Positions 26,910 through 35,876 of a stretch of DNA of 48,696 bases are shown piece by piece; the first letter of the stretch is position 1, and each line of letters starts with the position of its first letter. The stretch is from Candidatus Iainarchaeum sp. (GTDB lineage: Archaea > Micrarchaeota > Micrarchaeia > Anstonellales > Bilamarchaeaceae), in NCBI GenBank assembly GCA_028686985.1, contig JAQUBA010000008.1:1-48696 (forward strand), written 5' to 3'. The notes beneath the pieces were generated by a model that was not told where the DNA came from, ran no database searches, and saw only the letters and a list, made by a program, of their open reading frames with translations. A program made the position numbers and the translations under genes.

Positions 26910-28373
26910 ATGGCAAAAACATACATAGATACCGTGAAATACCTGATTTATGCTGACGTGGAAGTGGACGGGATGGTGGACAAGCCCGACGTTGTCGGCG
27001 CGATATTCGGCCAGACCGAAGGGCTGCTCGGCGAGGAGTTGGACCTCAGGGACCTCCAGAAGAACGGGAGGATAGGCAGGATAGAGGTTGACATGCACAG
27101 CCGCAGCGGCAGGACGCAGGGCCAGATAAAGGTGCCCAGCTCCCTTGACATGGTGGAGACCTGCATCATAGCGGCCGCGGTGGAGACCGTGGAGCGCGTG
27201 GGCCCGTGCGAGGCGCGGATAAAGATAAGCAAGGTTGAGGACACCCGGAGCATAAAGAGGGAGAGGCTCGTGGAGAGGTCCAAGGCGATACTCAGGAACC
27301 TCGTGCACACCGAAATCCCGGAGAGCCAGGAGATAACCGAGATGGTGAGGGAGGAGGTGAAGGCGGGCGAGATACACGACTGGGGCCCGGACAAGCTCGC
27401 CGCAGGCCCGCACATAGAGAGGAACGAATCCATAATAGTGGTGGAAGGTAGGGCGGACGTCGTAAATCTGCTCAAGAAGGATCTGCCGAATGTGATTGCA
27501 ATCGGGGGGGCGAAGGTGCCCCAGAGCCTGCTGAAGCTTTCCCGCGAGAGGGAGGCGACCGCGTTCCTGGACGGGGACCGCGGAGGGGACATAATCCTTC
27601 GCGAGCTCGTGAACGGCGGCGTGGACCTGGACTTCGTGGCGAGGGCACCCACGGGGAAGGAGGTGGAGGAGCTCACGCGCAAGGAGGTCATGAAGTGCCT
27701 CAAGAACAAGGTTCCGTTTGAGCAGGAGAAGGAGGCGACGCGCGCGGTGGTGAGGGACAGGATTTCGCCCTACCAGTCGCAGGAGGACAGGCGCAAGATA
27801 GCGATGCGGAAGGCGGAGATGGATGCGCAGTACGCCCGCGAGAGGTCCTCGCCGACCATGAGGGGGGTGGTGAGGGAGGTCGCGGCAGAGAGGAGGGCGC
27901 CCCCGGGGCCGGCTGCATTTGAGAAGGGGCCCGAACCCGCGCCCGCGCTCAGCGAGATAAGGGGCATAGGGAGCGAGCAGGCGGAGGACGTTGTTGAAGG
28001 CGTGCAGAAGCCTGCGGCCCCGCGCCCGGCATCCGCCAGCCCACAAAAGGTACTGGAAACCGAACCTGCCGCACCCGCAGGCAAGCCCATCAACAGGGAA
28101 GACCTCATGGACGAGCTGAAGGGGCTGAAAGGAACGATGAAGGCGCGGCTCTACGGCGAGGACTATTCCCTGATGAAGGAGCTTCCGGTCCGCGAAGTGA
28201 TAAAGAGCATAGAGGAGGCGGCGCGCATCCACGCGATAGTCTTTGACGGCATAATCACGCAGCGGCTCGTGGACCTCGCGCAGAGCAAGGGCGCGAAGGT
28301 GCTCGTCGGGGACAGGCTCGGGAACGTGAACAAGAAGCCCGAGGGGATAGAGCTTATCACAAGGGGCAAGTGA
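26910..28373 (+). CDS. dnaG: Archaeal DnaG-type primase / exosome-associated DnaG
   Basis: MAKTYIDTVKYLIYADVEVDGMVDKPDVVGAIFGQTEGLLG; Toprim IIVVEGRADVVNLLK...AFLDGDRGGD. Confidence 0.95.
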   Translation: MAKTYIDTVKYLIYADVEVDGMVDKPDVVGAIFGQTEGLLGEELDLRDLQKNGRIGRIEVDMHSRSGRTQGQIKVPSSLDMVETCIIAAAVETVERVGPCEARIKISKVEDTRSIKRERLVERSKAILRNLVHTEIPESQEITEMVREEVKAGEIHDWGPDKLAAGPHIERNESIIVVEGRADVVNLLKKDLPNVIAIGGAKVPQSLLKLSREREATAFLDGDRGGDIILRELVNGGVDLDFVARAPTGKEVEELTRKEVMKCLKNKVPFEQEKEATRAVVRDRISPYQSQEDRRKIAMRKAEMDAQYARERSSPTMRGVVREVAAERRAPPGPAAFEKGPEPAPALSEIRGIGSEQAEDVVEGVQKPAAPRPASASPQKVLETEPAAPAGKPINREDLMDELKGLKGTMKARLYGEDYSLMKELPVREVIKSIEEAARIHAIVFDGIITQRLVDLAQSKGAKVLVGDRLGNVNKKPEGIELITRGK

Positions 28374-28380
28374 AGGGGCC

Positions 28381-29649
28381 ATGAAAGTTTACCTGGAAAC
28401 TTACGGATGCACCCTCAACCAGGCCGATTCCGACATAATGGGGGGCATCCTCCGCCATGCGGGCTTCAGGGTTGCCAGAAGGCCGGGCGGTGCGGATGTC
28501 GTCGTGCTTAATACCTGCACTGTGAAGGGCAGGACCGAGAATAAAATAATTTCCCGGATTGAGGCGCTGGGAAAGCAGGGGAAAAGGATTGTCGTCGCGG
28601 GATGCCTATCCATAAATAAGAAGAGGGTGAGGGATGCCTGCCCGGAAGCCGTGCTGGTGCATCCAGGAGCTGTTTCTTTCATCGCGGATGCGGTGAGGGA
28701 TGCGGCTGCGGGAAAGATTGCGGAATATCGGGAGAGGGCGGCGAAGGAAGGGCTGCCCCGGATTTTTACAAAACCTATTTTACGGATACCCATACAGGAA
28801 GGGTGCGTGGGCAACTGCCATTTCTGCCAGACCAAGCTTGCACGCCCATACCTGATGAGCTACAGCCCGGGATGGATAAGGAGCTGGGTGGAGGAGGGGG
28901 TGCGGAAAGGGGCGAAGGAAATCCAGCTCACGGGGATGGATTCGGGCGCCTATGGGCTGGACATCGGGACGGATTTGGCTGCGCTCCTGGGCGAGGTGCG
29001 CAAAGTGAAGGGGGACGTTAGGATAAGATTGGGGATGATCAATCCGGGGCATGCGAAGAAGATGCTCCCCAAGCTGCTGGACATCTTTGAAGACAGGAAA
29101 TTCTACAAATTCTTCCACCTGCCGGTGCAGACCGGCAGCGAGAAGGTGCGGAAGGAGATGAACCGCGCGCATTCGGTCGCGGATTTCAGGGCGGTCGTGC
29201 GGGCAATACGGAAAAGGTTCCCGGATGCGTGCATCTCAACGGACATAATAGTGGGGTATCCCACGGAAACGGAAAGTGACTTTTTGGAAACGGTCAGGCT
29301 GGTGAAGGAAGTGCGCCCGGACATCGTGAATCTTTCAAAATTCGCGTCAAGGCGGGGGACGAAGGCGGCGGAGCTTCGCGAGATAGCCACGGACATTGTC
29401 AAGAGGAGGAGCACCGAGCTGTCCGCAATTGTGCGCATGGTTGGGGCGGAGAAGAACAGGGAATATGAAGGAAGGAAGATGGAAATGCTGGTTCTGGAGA
29501 AAGGGAACGGAAAACAAGAATACGGATGGAAGGGGAGGGCAAGCAATTACAAGCAGGTATGCGTCCTGGGGAAAGCAAAAATCGGGGAAAGGGTGGATGC
29601 GAGGATAATCGGCTCAAACCACGGCTCATTGTTCGGAAAAAGGATATAA
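28381..29649 (+). CDS. tRNA (t6A37) methylthiotransferase, radical SAM
   Basis: ETYGCTLNQADSDIM, LNTCTVKGRTENKI, EGCVGNCHFCQTKLARP, STDIIVGYPTETESDF, C-terminal TRAM-like region. Confidence 0.93.
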   Translation: MKVYLETYGCTLNQADSDIMGGILRHAGFRVARRPGGADVVVLNTCTVKGRTENKIISRIEALGKQGKRIVVAGCLSINKKRVRDACPEAVLVHPGAVSFIADAVRDAAAGKIAEYRERAAKEGLPRIFTKPILRIPIQEGCVGNCHFCQTKLARPYLMSYSPGWIRSWVEEGVRKGAKEIQLTGMDSGAYGLDIGTDLAALLGEVRKVKGDVRIRLGMINPGHAKKMLPKLLDIFEDRKFYKFFHLPVQTGSEKVRKEMNRAHSVADFRAVVRAIRKRFPDACISTDIIVGYPTETESDFLETVRLVKEVRPDIVNLSKFASRRGTKAAELREIATDIVKRRSTELSAIVRMVGAEKNREYEGRKMEMLVLEKGNGKQEYGWKGRASNYKQVCVLGKAKIGERVDARIIGSNHGSLFGKRI

Positions 29650-29654
29650 GGGGA

Positions 29655-30149
29655 TTATTGGTTTCTCGGCTGCTCATACACGAGGACGTCAAAGTAGCCC
29701 AGCGCGGTGTCCCCGTCCTCCTTCATGTAGGATACGGGCCTGCGCATCCTGTATGCGCTCTGGGCGTTTAATTCATCCTCGCCGACCCCCCACGTGCATA
29801 TGCGGGTGACGTCGCCCCTGTCGCTTATCTCCACAAAATAGACGGACACGAGGTAGCCGGAGCCGAACGCCTCCTCGGCCGTGGGGCCCGAAAGCAGGGC
29901 ATCGCAGCCGTCCCCAACCATGGAATAGTTTATGTGCTGGTCCCTCCAGCCCACGGAGAAGCCGGGCGGAACCGGCGTGAGCATCGTTTCGGATATGCGG
30001 AACGCCTCCCTCGCGAGCATGTCGTGCGCCTGGTCAAAGGAGCTGTTTATGCCGTTCCAGTATGAGAACAATGCAATTGCGGTGAGTATGAAGATTGTGC
30101 CCCCTATTATCGCATCAAAGCTGAAATACTGCCCTTTGAGGAACCTCAT
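29655..30149 (-). CDS. Pilin-like membrane protein
   Basis: MRFLKGQYFSFDAIIGGTIFILTAIALFSYW N-terminal TM; last gene of a tight overlapping operon. Confidence 0.65.
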   Translation of the reverse strand: MRFLKGQYFSFDAIIGGTIFILTAIALFSYWNGINSSFDQAHDMLAREAFRISETMLTPVPPGFSVGWRDQHINYSMVGDGCDALLSGPTAEEAFGSGYLVSVYFVEISDRGDVTRICTWGVGEDELNAQSAYRMRRPVSYMKEDGDTALGYFDVLVYEQPRNQ

Positions 30150-30667
30150 TCTTCAACCACCCCGCAATCTATCCTTATCGTAGGCGTGCCTTGGTCCGCC
30201 AGGTTCGTGAAAAGCAGGCGGCCTCCCGCCTTGCCCACATCTATGCTCACCACCGAGCCGCCGCTTGGCGAGGCCTTGAAGCAGCCCCCGTCGCCCTCCT
30301 CATACGCCGCATATGGTATCGTATAAAGATATGCATATTCCGATGATGTGCCGTTCCATATTATCCCTGTGGTGGAAACGCCCGTGCCCCGGTTGGTCTG
30401 GAACATGAGCTCGTACGGCTTCCCGTCTATCTGCTGCGGGAAATAAAGGTCGTAGGTGAAGCCCTCGCCCCCCCTGTACGCAACGATGGCGGCGTACTGG
30501 AACTTGTAGCCGAACTCGCGGAACATCTGCGATTCGCGGAGCGCGACCTCGCTCCGCTGGGTGAAGTAGGTGAGCGTGTATGCCGAAACTGCGATGAGCA
30601 GGAATACGCCCGCGTACACGAGGAACTCAAGGGCGACCTGCCCCTTACTGCTTCCCTTCATAATCAA
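30146..30667 (-). CDS. Class III signal peptide pilin-like protein
   Basis: KGSSKGQVALEFLVYAGVFLLIAVSAYTLTYF. Confidence 0.75.
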   Translation of the reverse strand: MIMKGSSKGQVALEFLVYAGVFLLIAVSAYTLTYFTQRSEVALRESQMFREFGYKFQYAAIVAYRGGEGFTYDLYFPQQIDGKPYELMFQTNRGTGVSTTGIIWNGTSSEYAYLYTIPYAAYEEGDGGCFKASPSGGSVVSIDVGKAGGRLLFTNLADQGTPTIRIDCGVVEE

Positions 30668-31100
30668 ACCTCACTTCCCCCGCCTCGTTGTAAAAGCGGA
30701 TGGCTATAAGCCCCCTCTTCCCCTCTATCCTGGCGTCCCGGTCGCCCTCCGCGAGCTTGCCGAAATAGGGGTACGTGACCTGCGTCTGGGCCGAGCCGGA
30801 TAGCAGCGTTAGCACGACCTCGCTGCCGGTGAATGAAACATTCACGTTGTTGGACGGAAGGTTCACCACCGCGACCTTGGACGCGCCGGGGCCCTCTATG
30901 TATACCTCGTTTATGGAATCGGACATGACGCGCGCCGCGGCGCTCGCCTGTATGCTGGAGATGTCTTCAAAGCGGACCTGCGCGCCGACAAGCAGCAGGA
31001 GCAGTATGGGCACGAGCAGCAATAGCACTAGCCCAACGGTGGCAAGCATTTCCACCGACGCCTGGCCCCTGAGGCTATTCTTCACATGCTGCCCTTCCAT
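30645..31100 (-). CDS. Class III signal peptide pilin-like protein
   Basis: KNSLRGQASVEMLATVGLVLLLLVPILLLLLVG. Confidence 0.78.
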   Translation of the reverse strand: MEGQHVKNSLRGQASVEMLATVGLVLLLLVPILLLLLVGAQVRFEDISSIQASAAARVMSDSINEVYIEGPGASKVAVVNLPSNNVNVSFTGSEVVLTLLSGSAQTQVTYPYFGKLAEGDRDARIEGKRGLIAIRFYNEAGEVRFDYEGKQ

Positions 31101-32730
31101 CGTTGCACCCTATGTTGCCCTCGTCATCGCTGTCCGTGACGCCGAGATAATATTCCATCGCCCCGTCCGAGAGGGCGAAATGGCCCAGGTCGGAATTGGG
31201 GTTGACGCACATCTGCGGGTCCTTGCACCCCGGCATTCCCCTTATCCTCTCTCCGGATATGCCGGTGAAGAAATCCCCGTCCACGCGGCTGAGCCCGTCA
31301 AGCTCGGGGTTGTATATCCCGCCCGCGTATTTCCCTATGAGGAACGTCTCTATCCCGTTCGCGCTGCTGTATTTGTAGCCGTCCCTGAACATCCTCTGGA
31401 GGAAGGACGGGGCCGCGGGATTTACGATATAATAGGAGCACCTCGCGAAGTCGCGGAGATTCTCCATGTCAAAAACTGCAACGCTGTCAAGCTTGTCGTC
31501 CGGTTCGTTGAGCACATCCTCTGCGGAATATTGCGCTATGAAGAGTATGCGCACGCTCTGTGGGGGCTGGCCCGGCTCGTGGTACCTGTACCTTCCGAGC
31601 ATCTCATCGTAAACGTCGCCCTCAAAATCGGCATAGACCATGAACGGCTTGTTCGTGTAGTCCGAGTTGCTTTCATCTATGGACTCGTCGCAGCCGTGCG
31701 TGCCGGTTTCGCGCTGGATGGGGTTTAGCGTGTTGGACTGGTCGCTGCAGCCAGTGGGGTCGTCCGGCTCATCCAATAGGATATAAGCGCCGAAGTTTTC
31801 CCAGTTGTCCGCGAACTTTATGTCCGTATAATTGCCCGCAAGTATGGTGTGCGGCGCGGCGACGGATGAAACATCTTTCGCATCCTCCGCAAATACGACC
31901 GGGCCATAGAACCAGCCCTGCCCTTCTGAGCCGGAGCCGATGCCGCGCGGATACAGTTCCTCATGCGCGTCCGCGTATAATCCGTGCAGCTCGTCCGGGG
32001 ACATCTCCCCGTAGCCGCTAATTTCGGCCACGGGCGGATAAAGGTACACGCCCTTGTAGATTGTGAGGTTCTCCCTTGCGCCCTTGCCCTCCAGGTCCAG
32101 GCTCTCCCTCGCGACGAGCGGATCCACCATCCCCTCCGCGTCCACAATCCTGTTGAACTCATACGTCCTCTCTATCGCGGTGTCGGTCTGGAGGTCCTTC
32201 ACGGAAAGGTGCAGCGTTGCGTTGAATGCGAAGCGGAGCGGGTGCCCCGTCTCGTTGAATGAGAGGTTGTACAGCTCAAAGGACTGGACCTCAAAGCCCT
32301 GCGCAGCCATGGAATTGTTGAGCTGGTTCAGGAAGCCCCTGAAGCAGTAGGTGCGGGAATCCTCCCCGGCGTATGCGAATGGCACGCCGTCCTCGTAATC
32401 CTCAGGCAGGGAAGTGCAGTTCGCAATCAGGGAAAGGTATGCGGAGCGTATGTGCGAGAACTGGTCCGCGGATTCGCCCGCCCTCAGCTCGTGGCGGACG
32501 GAATGGTTGGAGAGCTGGTGGAGTGAATAATGGGATACGATGTCCGCGTACCTGTCCATCCTCTCCTGGCTGACCTGGTCGGTGAGCGTGTTCAGCGTGG
32601 AGGCGCGGAACGCATCCGAATAAGTGAGCTCGGAGGCCTCTATGGCGCGCACCCACATGGTCGTGGACACGAGTATGTATGAAAGCAGCACGAAGGAGAT
32701 GAGTACGAAGAAGAATCCCTTGCGGCTCAT
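31075..32730 (-). CDS. Large pilin-operon surface protein with N-terminal TM
   Basis: 551 aa; MSRKGFFFVLISFVLLSYILVSTTMWV; long extracellular region with an NST-rich central stretch. Confidence 0.7.
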   Translation of the reverse strand: MSRKGFFFVLISFVLLSYILVSTTMWVRAIEASELTYSDAFRASTLNTLTDQVSQERMDRYADIVSHYSLHQLSNHSVRHELRAGESADQFSHIRSAYLSLIANCTSLPEDYEDGVPFAYAGEDSRTYCFRGFLNQLNNSMAAQGFEVQSFELYNLSFNETGHPLRFAFNATLHLSVKDLQTDTAIERTYEFNRIVDAEGMVDPLVARESLDLEGKGARENLTIYKGVYLYPPVAEISGYGEMSPDELHGLYADAHEELYPRGIGSGSEGQGWFYGPVVFAEDAKDVSSVAAPHTILAGNYTDIKFADNWENFGAYILLDEPDDPTGCSDQSNTLNPIQRETGTHGCDESIDESNSDYTNKPFMVYADFEGDVYDEMLGRYRYHEPGQPPQSVRILFIAQYSAEDVLNEPDDKLDSVAVFDMENLRDFARCSYYIVNPAAPSFLQRMFRDGYKYSSANGIETFLIGKYAGGIYNPELDGLSRVDGDFFTGISGERIRGMPGCKDPQMCVNPNSDLGHFALSDGAMEYYLGVTDSDDEGNIGCNDGRAACEE

Positions 32731-33308
32731 GTGAACACCGTCAGCTTCACCAGCTTGAGCGCGACATCCCCCGCCTCATATTCGTATGGGAGCGGAAGGT
32801 CGCATACAGTGGAATCGCCGTAGCACGTTATGTATCCGTACGGGCTTTCCCCGATATCCCTTTCCTTAAGCACCACCAGGTAGAGCGCCTGTGCGGTCGC
32901 CTTCAGCTTGTGGTATTCCCTTTTATGGGTGTTGAGCAGCGGGTCGTCGTCGGTCGCGGTGCTGTATATTACAGTCCAGTCCTCCTCCCCGCCCTCAGCG
33001 TAGTCCGCAATCTCCAGTTTGTAGCCGAACTGGTCCGGAATCATCTCGCCCGCATAAAGGCGTGCGGGGCCCGCGCCCCTGCTCAAGATCAAGTCGAGGT
33101 AGGTTTGGCCCGAGGAATCCTCGCCGCCATATGTGGTGGTCGCCAGCGCGACAAGCGAATCCTTTGCGAGGTAATTCGCCTGCGTAAGGGCGGAATAGTA
33201 TGCGGACGGGACCGTGGAGAAGAAAACGAGCGTATAGAGGGCTGCGACTATCAGCGTGAACGCGACGAACGAGTCAAGCGAGAATACAAACGCCCTCCTG
33301 CATCTCAT
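32727..33308 (-). CDS. Pilin-like protein, first gene of the operon
   Basis: MRCRRAFVFSLDSFVAFTLIVAALYTLVFFSTV; TATA tttataaa about 27 nt upstream of ATG. Confidence 0.68.
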   Translation of the reverse strand: MRCRRAFVFSLDSFVAFTLIVAALYTLVFFSTVPSAYYSALTQANYLAKDSLVALATTTYGGEDSSGQTYLDLILSRGAGPARLYAGEMIPDQFGYKLEIADYAEGGEEDWTVIYSTATDDDPLLNTHKREYHKLKATAQALYLVVLKERDIGESPYGYITCYGDSTVCDLPLPYEYEAGDVALKLVKLTVFT

Positions 33309-33472
33309 TGGTCTAGACTAGAGATAATAGTCTTTATAAATATGATGACGGGCTGCGAGGGATGGCGGAAACCCGCGGGTTCCTGCCGGCCATCTCCGCA
33401 AAGATAGGTGGGGCGCGGGCATAAGGAAAGGAATAAAAAAATGAAGCGCGCAGATACCCATATCCCCCTGGT

Positions 33473-34657
33473 GTGGATATGCGCGAAGTTGAGCATTTTG
33501 AAGTGAGCGGAAAGCGTGTCGTGAAGCGGGTAGACATAAACTCGCCGATTGAAAACGGCGAGCCGGTCATGAACCCGCGCATAAGGAGGCACGCGGAGAG
33601 CATAAAGGAGCTCAGCGACCGCGGCGCAAAGGTCATAGTCACGGCGCACCAGGGAAGGAGGGGGGACGAGGACTTCACCAGCCTGGGGAAGCACGCGAAG
33701 CTGCTCTCGGGGCTCACCGGCAAGGACGTGAGGTTCGTGCCAGGCACGGACGAGGCGCGCGTGGAAAAAGAAATTGCCGCCATGAAGGCCGGGGACATAC
33801 TGGTGCTTGAGAACGCGCGCATGTGGGAGAACGAAGAGAAGGACATAGGCGAGAACCCCCTCACGAAAGTGCTGGCGAAGAACGCGGACATCTACCTGCT
33901 GGACGCGATGAGCGTGGCGCACAGGGAGCACGCATCCGTGGTCGGGCTGACGAAATACGTGAAGAGCGGCGTGGGCTTCGTGCTCAGGAACGAGATAAAC
34001 GCCCTGCAGAAGATGGAGGGCGGGCAGGTCCTTTTGATAATCGGCGGGGGGAAGGTGAAGGATTCCCTGCGCATAATGAAGGCGTGGCTGGGCAGCGGGA
34101 AGGCGAGCAGGGTGCTGGTCGGAGGGGCCGTGGCGGTCTTCTTCCTTTACGTGGACGGGTACAGGAACGCGGCGTCCAGGGAATACCTGGAGAAGGCAGG
34201 GCTGATGGAGCTGGCCCAGGATGGGAAGGAGCTCCTGGAGAAATACCGCGACAAGATTTTCGTGCCAGACGACGTCGCCGTGAACATAAAGGGGGAAAGG
34301 GTGGAGTGCGGGAAGGGCGAGCTGTGCGAGGGCCAGATAGCGGACATCGGCTCCGGCACCATGGAGGGCTTCGCCGAGGAGATTTCCGGAACGAAGAAGA
34401 TACTCATAAACGGCCCGATGGGGATGTACGAACTGCCCAACTTTGACACGGGCACCCGGAAGGTGCTGGAGGCGGTCGCGGGCAGCGAGGCCTTTTCGCT
34501 GGTGGGCGGCGGGCACACCATTTCCGCGATAGAGAAGTTCGGGATTCCCGAGGGCAAGTTCGGCTACGTGAGCCTTTCGGGCAAGGCGCTGATAGAATAC
34601 CTCAGCGGCAAGGAGCTGCCCGCCCTAAAAGCTATTAAAGAGAGCAGTTCCAAGTAA
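33473..34657 (+). CDS. pgk: Phosphoglycerate kinase (divergent archaeal)
   Basis: RVDINSPI, AHQGRRGDE, LENARMWENEE, LLDAMSVAHREHAS, IIGGGKVKDSL, INGPMGMYELPNFDTGTRKVLEAV, LVGGGHTISAIEKFG. Confidence 0.92.
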   Translation: MDMREVEHFEVSGKRVVKRVDINSPIENGEPVMNPRIRRHAESIKELSDRGAKVIVTAHQGRRGDEDFTSLGKHAKLLSGLTGKDVRFVPGTDEARVEKEIAAMKAGDILVLENARMWENEEKDIGENPLTKVLAKNADIYLLDAMSVAHREHASVVGLTKYVKSGVGFVLRNEINALQKMEGGQVLLIIGGGKVKDSLRIMKAWLGSGKASRVLVGGAVAVFFLYVDGYRNAASREYLEKAGLMELAQDGKELLEKYRDKIFVPDDVAVNIKGERVECGKGELCEGQIADIGSGTMEGFAEEISGTKKILINGPMGMYELPNFDTGTRKVLEAVAGSEAFSLVGGGHTISAIEKFGIPEGKFGYVSLSGKALIEYLSGKELPALKAIKESSSK

Positions 34658-34690
34658 GAGAGCAAACCGTCAGCGCGCGGAGGCGGGCCC

Positions 34691-35767
34691 ATGGAAAAGA
34701 AGGCGGAAAACGGGGAAACCATCACGAACGCAAAGGCGTTCTGCTCATCCCTGCTGCGTGACGGCACCACAATCAAGCAGGTGGGGCGCAGGCCCACTGA
34801 TTTTGCGAAGCTCATCGCGTGGTCGTCCGTATCGTGGGCAGACTTCGTGGTGGAGGACCTGGAGAAGGATGCCGGGGATATCGCACGCTCGCTGGAGTTC
34901 TCGCGCTCGCTTGTGGCAAACCTCCTCACCGGAGAGCGGGTGTCCTCGTATGAGGATTACGACGACGAGATGGGCATGCTCGTCCCCGCGGTGACCGTGG
35001 AGGGCTTTGACGTCACGCCCAATCCGCTGATCATACTCATAAAAAGCAACCTCGTGGTCACCATACACAGTGGGAAGGTGGTGAGGTTTGAGCGGCTGAG
35101 GAGGTACGCCGAGACCATGATGAGGAAGATTCCGGTGGACGCCTCCCAGCAGGACAAGGTCACGCACGCCCTCATAAGGATAATAGACGAGAACAACGGG
35201 AGGAACTTTGACCACCTGCGCGAGATAGAGGCGCAGGGGGACAAGCTGAGCAAGAGCCTGATAGACGTGAACGCCCCACGCGATGCTATCGGGCCCGAGA
35301 TTTACGACATGAAGCATGCGCTGCTTTCGTATCTCAACGCCCTGTGGGCGACGATAGACGTGATAAACGCGCTGCGGTACGGGGACGCGGAGCTGCTTAC
35401 GGACGACCCAAGGATACTTGGGAGGGTGGGTGCCCTGGCGGCGGACGTGAACAACCAGATTTCCCTCGCCGAGCACCTGAGCGAGGTGCTTGCCTCCGGA
35501 TTGGAGGTGCTGCAGAGCATCTACAACAATCAATTGCAGATTTTGAACAACAAGATGGCGATGGTCACCGCATACCTCGCGGTTATAGGCACCGCGGTCC
35601 TTGTCCCGAACACTCTCGCGACGATACTTTCCAACCCCGCATTCGCCATGGGTCCGCAGGATGCGCAATGGTACACCGCGCTCCTGGTGGGCTCCACGGT
35701 GGTCGCCACTGCAATCTCGTTCTGGTGGGTGAACAAGAAGGGGTGGCTCCCGAAGGACTCCAATTGA
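34691..35767 (+). CDS. CorA-like metal ion transporter lacking a canonical GMN motif
   Basis: 358 aa; long helical N-terminal domain, YNNQLQILNNKMAMVTAYLAVIGTAVLVPNTLATIL + second TM; GMN position reads NPAFAMGPQDAQ. Confidence 0.8.
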   Translation: MEKKAENGETITNAKAFCSSLLRDGTTIKQVGRRPTDFAKLIAWSSVSWADFVVEDLEKDAGDIARSLEFSRSLVANLLTGERVSSYEDYDDEMGMLVPAVTVEGFDVTPNPLIILIKSNLVVTIHSGKVVRFERLRRYAETMMRKIPVDASQQDKVTHALIRIIDENNGRNFDHLREIEAQGDKLSKSLIDVNAPRDAIGPEIYDMKHALLSYLNALWATIDVINALRYGDAELLTDDPRILGRVGALAADVNNQISLAEHLSEVLASGLEVLQSIYNNQLQILNNKMAMVTAYLAVIGTAVLVPNTLATILSNPAFAMGPQDAQWYTALLVGSTVVATAISFWWVNKKGWLPKDSN

Positions 35768-35789
35768 ACGGAGCTGGTGGGGGTTTATT

Positions 35790-35852
35790 CCGGCTCAGCA
35801 CTCAAGATTCTCATCATCATTTTCAGCCCATCCAAGTGCTCATCATCCATCC
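35790..35852 (-). ncRNA. C/D box sRNA (2'-O-methylation guide)
   Basis: Minus strand: ATGATGA (C)-gcacttggatggg-CTGA (D')-aa-ATGATGATGA (C')-gaatcttgagtg-CTGA (D); TATA-like ttttTATA about 24 nt upstream. Confidence 0.85.
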
Positions 35853-35876
35853 TCTTTCATGCGGACGGTATAAAAA

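Noticed and set aside
26709-28382. 557-aa minus-strand ORF
   Set aside because: Antisense to dnaG; a GC-rich shadow frame rich in Leu/Arg/His/Pro. The plus strand encodes clear DnaG motifs.
33341-33410. Possible second C/D box RNA (atgatga at about 33341)
   Set aside because: No correctly spaced CTGA follows; there is a GC-rich imperfect hairpin (ggaaacccgcgggttcc), but evidence is too weak to call.
33305-34516. 403-aa minus-strand ORF
   Set aside because: Antisense shadow of pgk; composition dominated by His/Pro/Leu/Arg with no domain motif.
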